Shown in pieces: positions 61,048 to 64,000 of a DNA stretch of 64,000 nucleotides; within the stretch, counting starts at the first letter, position 1; each line of letters begins with the position of its first letter. The stretch is taken from positions 62,001 through 126,000 of the forward strand of contig NZ_JAKHEX010000003.1 of the NCBI RefSeq assembly GCF_023130475.1. Direction: 5' to 3'. Source of the stretch: Aciditerrimonas ferrireducens (GTDB lineage: Bacteria; Actinomycetota; Acidimicrobiia; Acidimicrobiales; UBA8190). The notes beneath the pieces are model-generated. The model was not told where the DNA came from and searched no databases. It saw only the letters and a program-made list of their open reading frames with translations. A program made the position numbers and the translations under genes.

Positions 61048-63299
61048 GCCACCACCCGCAGGACTTCCTCGAGGGTGGTCTCCCCTTCGAGGGCCCGGCG
61101 CAGGCCGTGCTCCCGGAGCGGCACCATGCCCTGTTCGACGGCCAGCCGATGGATCTGCTCGGCAGGGGCGCCGGCCACGATCATCTGCTCCACCTCCTCG
61201 GTGACCACCAGCAGCTCCGCCAGGGCCCGGCGCCCGCGGTACCCGGTGTGGGCGCAGGCCCCACAACCCTTGGCCCGGTACAAGGTGGGCACCGAGCTGC
61301 TGGCGAAGACCTGGGCCGGGTCCCACCCGAGAGCCGCCACCTCGGCCTCGGTCGGCTCGAAGGGTTCCCGGCAGTGCCGGCAGAGGCGCCGGGCGAGGCG
61401 CTGGGCGACGATGGCCGAGGCGGCCGAGCCGACCAGGTACGGCTCGACCCCCATCTCGACCAGCCGCATCGGGGTGCTGGCCGCGTCGTTGGTGTGCAAG
61501 GTGGCGAGCACCAGGTGCCCGGTCAGGGCGGCCTCCACCGAGATCATCGCCGTCTCTTTGTCCCGGACCTCCCCGACCAGCACGATGTCGGGGTCGGCCC
61601 GCAGGATCGAGCGCAGCGCCGCGGCGAAGGTCAGCCCGGCCTTCACGTTCAGCTGCACCTGGTTGATCCCCGGGATGCGCAGCTCCACGGGGTCCTCCAC
61701 GGTGATGATGTTCTTCTCCGGGCTGTTCAGCACCGACAAGGTGGCGTACAGCGTGGTGGTCTTGCCCGAGCCGGTCGGCCCGGTCACCAGCACCGTCCCG
61801 TAGGGCTTCGTGTAGATCTCCCGGTAGCGGGCCAGCAGGTCCTCGTCGAAGCCCAGCTCGTCGAAGGAGAGCACCACGTTCGACTTGTCCAGGACCCGCA
61901 TGACGATCTTCTCGCCGTGGATGGTCGGCAAGGTGGCGATGCGCAGGTCCACCGTCCGGTTCCCCACGTTCAGCGAGATCCGGCCGTCCTGGGGCAGGCG
62001 GTGCTCGGCGATGTCCAGCTCCGCCATGACCTTGAGCCGGGTGGTCACCGCCGGGGCGATGGACTTCGGGGCGGGGGCCATGTCGTGGAGCACCCCGTCG
62101 ATCCGGTACCGGATGCGCAGCTGGCCGGCGGTGGGCTCCACGTGGATGTCCGAGGCCCGCTCGTTCAGGGCCTGGAGGACCAGCAGGTTCACGTAGCGGA
62201 CCACCGGCGCGTCCTCGGCCACCACCTGCAGGGTCTCCAGGTCCTCGCTGACCGGGACCCCCATCTGGTCGGCCGCGGAGCTCGCGGCCTCGGCGGCCGA
62301 GATCCCCTGGCTGTAGGCCCGGTCCAGGTAGGTGGCGATCTGGGTGCGGGTGGCCACCACCATGACGAAGCGCTTGCCGAGCACCGTCCGCAGGTCGTCC
62401 GCGGCCAGGACGTTCGTCGGGTTCGAGGTGGCCACCACCGGCACCCCGTCACGGTCCTGCACCACCAGTACCCCGTGGTGCCGGGCCGTGGTCTCCGGCA
62501 GGCGCAGCGCCTGGGTGAGGTCCACCCCGAAGACGTCGAGGTCCACGAACTCCAGGCCCAGCTCGTGGGCCACCCCCCAGAGCAGGTCGGCTTCGGAGAC
62601 CAGGCCCAGCCGGGCCAGGCAGCGGGCCAGGCTCTCCCCGCTCCGGGTCTGCTCGTAGAGGGCGTCCCGCATGGCGGCGAGGGGCACCCGGCCGCTCTCG
62701 ACGAGGGCCCGGGCCAGGGGCGGGAAGCTGGCCAGATCGTCCTCCAAGCCCGTTCCCCCCACGATTCCCGCCGGGGGCGGCACCCCCTCGGGGGCACGGG
62801 CCAGGGGCGGGGGCGGCATCGCCGGGGGGGGGGCCGAGGCTGGTGGCTCGGCGGGGAGGGGGGTCGGGGACGGTTCGGCCAGCCCTGGGGGAACCGGGGG
62901 GAGCCGCCTGGCCGGCTGCTGGAGGGCCTCGACCAGAGCGGCGGTCACCGGGTCGGTCGGCGGCCCCTGGTCGGGATCCCCCGGCGCAGCCAGCGGACCG
63001 GGAGCGCCGTGGTAGAGGCGGTCGATGAACCGCTCGATCTGCTCCCGGCTGGCCACGACCGGCAGGAAGTCCCGGCCGAGCGAGGCCCGCAGGCTGTCCA
63101 TGGCGACGAGGTCGCCGGGGTCGGCCACCGCCACGACCGGCGCGCCGTAGCGCCGGCCGACCGGCACCGCCGCGTAGGCCTGAGCCAACCGTTCGGGCAG
63201 CAGCTCGGCGACCGTCGGGTCCACCGGGTGGCGGTCCAGGTCGACGACCTGCAGCCGATGCTCGCGTGCGAGCAGCCGGACGCCGTCGTCGACGCTCAT
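61044..63299 (-). CDS. pilB: Pilus extension ATPase PilB
   Basis: A PilB/GspE motor, 751 residues. Two MshEN-like N-domains are present (about 1-95 and 195-315; VVDLDRHPVDPTVAELLPER and FVDLDVFGVDLTQALRLPE), separated by a Pro/Ala-rich linker. The ATPase core has ASDIHVEP, RYRIDGVLHDM, Walker A GPTGSGKT, Walker B IVLVGEVRDKET and the zinc-type pair CRHC...CGAC. MshEN domains in relatives bind c-di-GMP; whether these do is not shown. ATG at 63299. First gene of the minus-strand pil operon. Confidence 0.93.
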   Translation of the reverse strand: MSVDDGVRLLAREHRLQVVDLDRHPVDPTVAELLPERLAQAYAAVPVGRRYGAPVVAVADPGDLVAMDSLRASLGRDFLPVVASREQIERFIDRLYHGAPGPLAAPGDPDQGPPTDPVTAALVEALQQPARRLPPVPPGLAEPSPTPLPAEPPASAPPPAMPPPPLARAPEGVPPPAGIVGGTGLEDDLASFPPLARALVESGRVPLAAMRDALYEQTRSGESLARCLARLGLVSEADLLWGVAHELGLEFVDLDVFGVDLTQALRLPETTARHHGVLVVQDRDGVPVVATSNPTNVLAADDLRTVLGKRFVMVVATRTQIATYLDRAYSQGISAAEAASSAADQMGVPVSEDLETLQVVAEDAPVVRYVNLLVLQALNERASDIHVEPTAGQLRIRYRIDGVLHDMAPAPKSIAPAVTTRLKVMAELDIAEHRLPQDGRISLNVGNRTVDLRIATLPTIHGEKIVMRVLDKSNVVLSFDELGFDEDLLARYREIYTKPYGTVLVTGPTGSGKTTTLYATLSVLNSPEKNIITVEDPVELRIPGINQVQLNVKAGLTFAAALRSILRADPDIVLVGEVRDKETAMISVEAALTGHLVLATLHTNDAASTPMRLVEMGVEPYLVGSAASAIVAQRLARRLCRHCREPFEPTEAEVAALGWDPAQVFASSSVPTLYRAKGCGACAHTGYRGRRALAELLVVTEEVEQMIVAGAPAEQIHRLAVEQGMVPLREHGLRRALEGETTLEEVLRVVA

Positions 63300-63379
63300 G
63301 CCCGATCCATCGGCACGCCACCCCCGGCAGCTGAAGGGGATCCCGTGGCCGTCCGCCAACCGCTTGCTACCCTCCGTCG

Positions 63380-63415
63380 GTGCCCCGCGGCGCGCCGGGT
63401 CGCAACCGGCCGTGA
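63380..63415 (+). CDS. Possible 11-codon leader peptide before the prepilin peptidase
   Basis: GTG at 63380 begins an 11-residue frame (VPRGAPGRNRP) whose stop overlaps the peptidase start (GTGA at 63412-63415). TACCCT lies 6 bases upstream of it, so a leaderless mRNA could begin here and couple translation to the main gene. This is a pattern match only. Confidence 0.25.
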   Translation: MPRGAPGRNRP

Positions 63416-64000
63416 AGCTCGCCTTGGCCCTGCTCCTGGCGTTCGTCCTCGGCGGGTCCCTAGGCTCGTTCCTCGAGCTGGTCGCCGCCCGCCGGCCCGC
63501 GGGCCGCTCGGTCGTGCACCCCGGCTCCCACTGCCCGGGGTGCGGCCGGCCGCTGGCCTGGTTCGAGAACCTGCCGATCGTCGCCTGGCTGGCCCTCCGG
63601 GGCCGCTGCCGGACCTGCGGCGCGCCCATCCCGGTCTCGGCGTTCCTCGCCGAGATCGGCGGGGCAGCCCTCGCCACGCTGGCTCTCGGCAGCGCCTGGG
63701 GCAGCGGCACCGCGGGCCTCGCTGGCGCCGCGGTCCTCGCCCTGGCCGCTCTGCTCCTCGCCGTGGCCCCCCTCGAGCACCTCCCGGGTCTCGCCGGGCT
63801 TCTCCTCGTGCTCGGCCTGGTCGGCTTCGCCCTCGCCGCGGCCCAGGGCCATGCCGGCCCGGCACGGGCCCTCGCAGCGTGGCTCGCCGGCCTCGGGGTC
63901 GCCGGCCTCGGCTGGGGCCTGCTCGGGCCCACCAAGGACGGCGAGGCCGAGCCCCGCCGTCCCCACCCCGGCGCCCTCGGCCCGCTGGCCGCCCTCGTGG
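63412..64000 (+). CDS. pilD: Prepilin peptidase-like protein, 5' part, aspartate motif missing
   Basis: Starts at GTG 63412 and runs open off the right edge (196 residues seen). The N-terminal domain is typical of PilD/TFPP: GGSLGSFLELVAARRPAGRS, then SHCPGCGRPLAWFENLPIVA and RGRCRTCGAPIPVS with both CxxC pairs. About seven hydrophobic stretches follow. The first protease motif, normally IDLE(H), reads APLEH (Asp replaced by Pro near residue 120), and no GxGD motif appears where the second Asp is expected (about 180). It may be a methylase-only or inactive copy. Divergent from pilB. Confidence 0.75.
   Translation, partial: MKLALALLLAFVLGGSLGSFLELVAARRPAGRSVVHPGSHCPGCGRPLAWFENLPIVAWLALRGRCRTCGAPIPVSAFLAEIGGAALATLALGSAWGSGTAGLAGAAVLALAALLLAVAPLEHLPGLAGLLLVLGLVGFALAAAQGHAGPARALAAWLAGLGVAGLGWGLLGPTKDGEAEPRRPHPGALGPLAALV

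Overview
This window looks like chromosome from a very GC-rich actinobacterium, most likely class Acidimicrobiia. The sequence shows a BldD-type regulator, a FolP2-type dihydropteroate synthase homologue, a fused PafBC regulator, a biotin synthase with its BsaP helper, an F420/LLM oxidoreductase, a CtaG oxidase-assembly protein and a type IV pilus cluster of the kind found outside Gram-negatives. Class level is inference; Actinomycetota is well supported. There is no rRNA, one tRNA, no CRISPR array and no intact transposon.

Layout. 1-3.4 kb: a minus-strand operon of uppS, a small membrane protein, recO, photolyase and hemW (cut by the window edge), with start/stop overlaps. 3.5-9.8 kb: cold-shock protein, dinG, then phoH-ybeY-corC-era. 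9.8-14.8 kb: HIT protein, two HTH regulators (one BldD-like), rsmE and hrcA-dnaJ behind a CIRCE element. 14.8-19.7 kb: lepA, rpsT, holA, a folP2-like gene and a thioredoxin/TPR protein. 19.8-26.6 kb: an APH-like kinase, PAC2 protein, LLM oxidoreductase, leuS and a lone fliS. 26.9-28.9 kb: tRNA-Ala(GGC), a toxin-antitoxin pair whose toxin has an in-frame TGA, a membrane protein and dtd. 28.9-37 kb: an IclR regulator divergent from a six-gene catabolic operon (GPR1/SatP-type transporter, three-subunit molybdenum hydroxylase, acyl-CoA ligase, enoyl-CoA hydratase). 37-41.7 kb: a diguanylate cyclase, VOC protein, secreted lipase and acyl-CoA dehydrogenase. 41.8-47.2 kb: vitamin genes: bioB-bsaP, bioD, a BioA/BioK-BioF fusion and an archaeal-type riboflavin synthase. 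47.2-53.3 kb: a stand-alone MobF relaxase domain, pafBC, ctaG and an acyl-CoA carboxyltransferase. 53.3-64 kb: type IV pilus genes pilB-pilT-pilC-(membrane/PilM/PilN fusion)-pilO-pilin, with a divergent prepilin peptidase cut by the right edge.

How the genes connect. The biotin cluster carries every late step from pimeloyl thioester to biotin, and the carboxyltransferase at 51.7 kb belongs to a biotin-dependent enzyme family. The diguanylate cyclase keeps its inhibitory site and the BldD-like regulator keeps the c-di-GMP signature RxD-X8-RxxD, so this window holds both a likely source and a likely sensor of c-di-GMP, as well as a pilus system that c-di-GMP often controls elsewhere.

A recurring signal fixes many starts: ten genes have a TA-N3-T hexamer ending exactly 6 or 7 bases before ATG/GTG, which is the geometry of leaderless transcripts. 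The most unusual items are the BioK-like/BioF fusion, the membrane-PilM-PilN fusion, the archaeal-type riboflavin synthase, the prepilin peptidase without its usual aspartate motif, the interrupted toxin gene and a 16-bp intergenic motif present three times.
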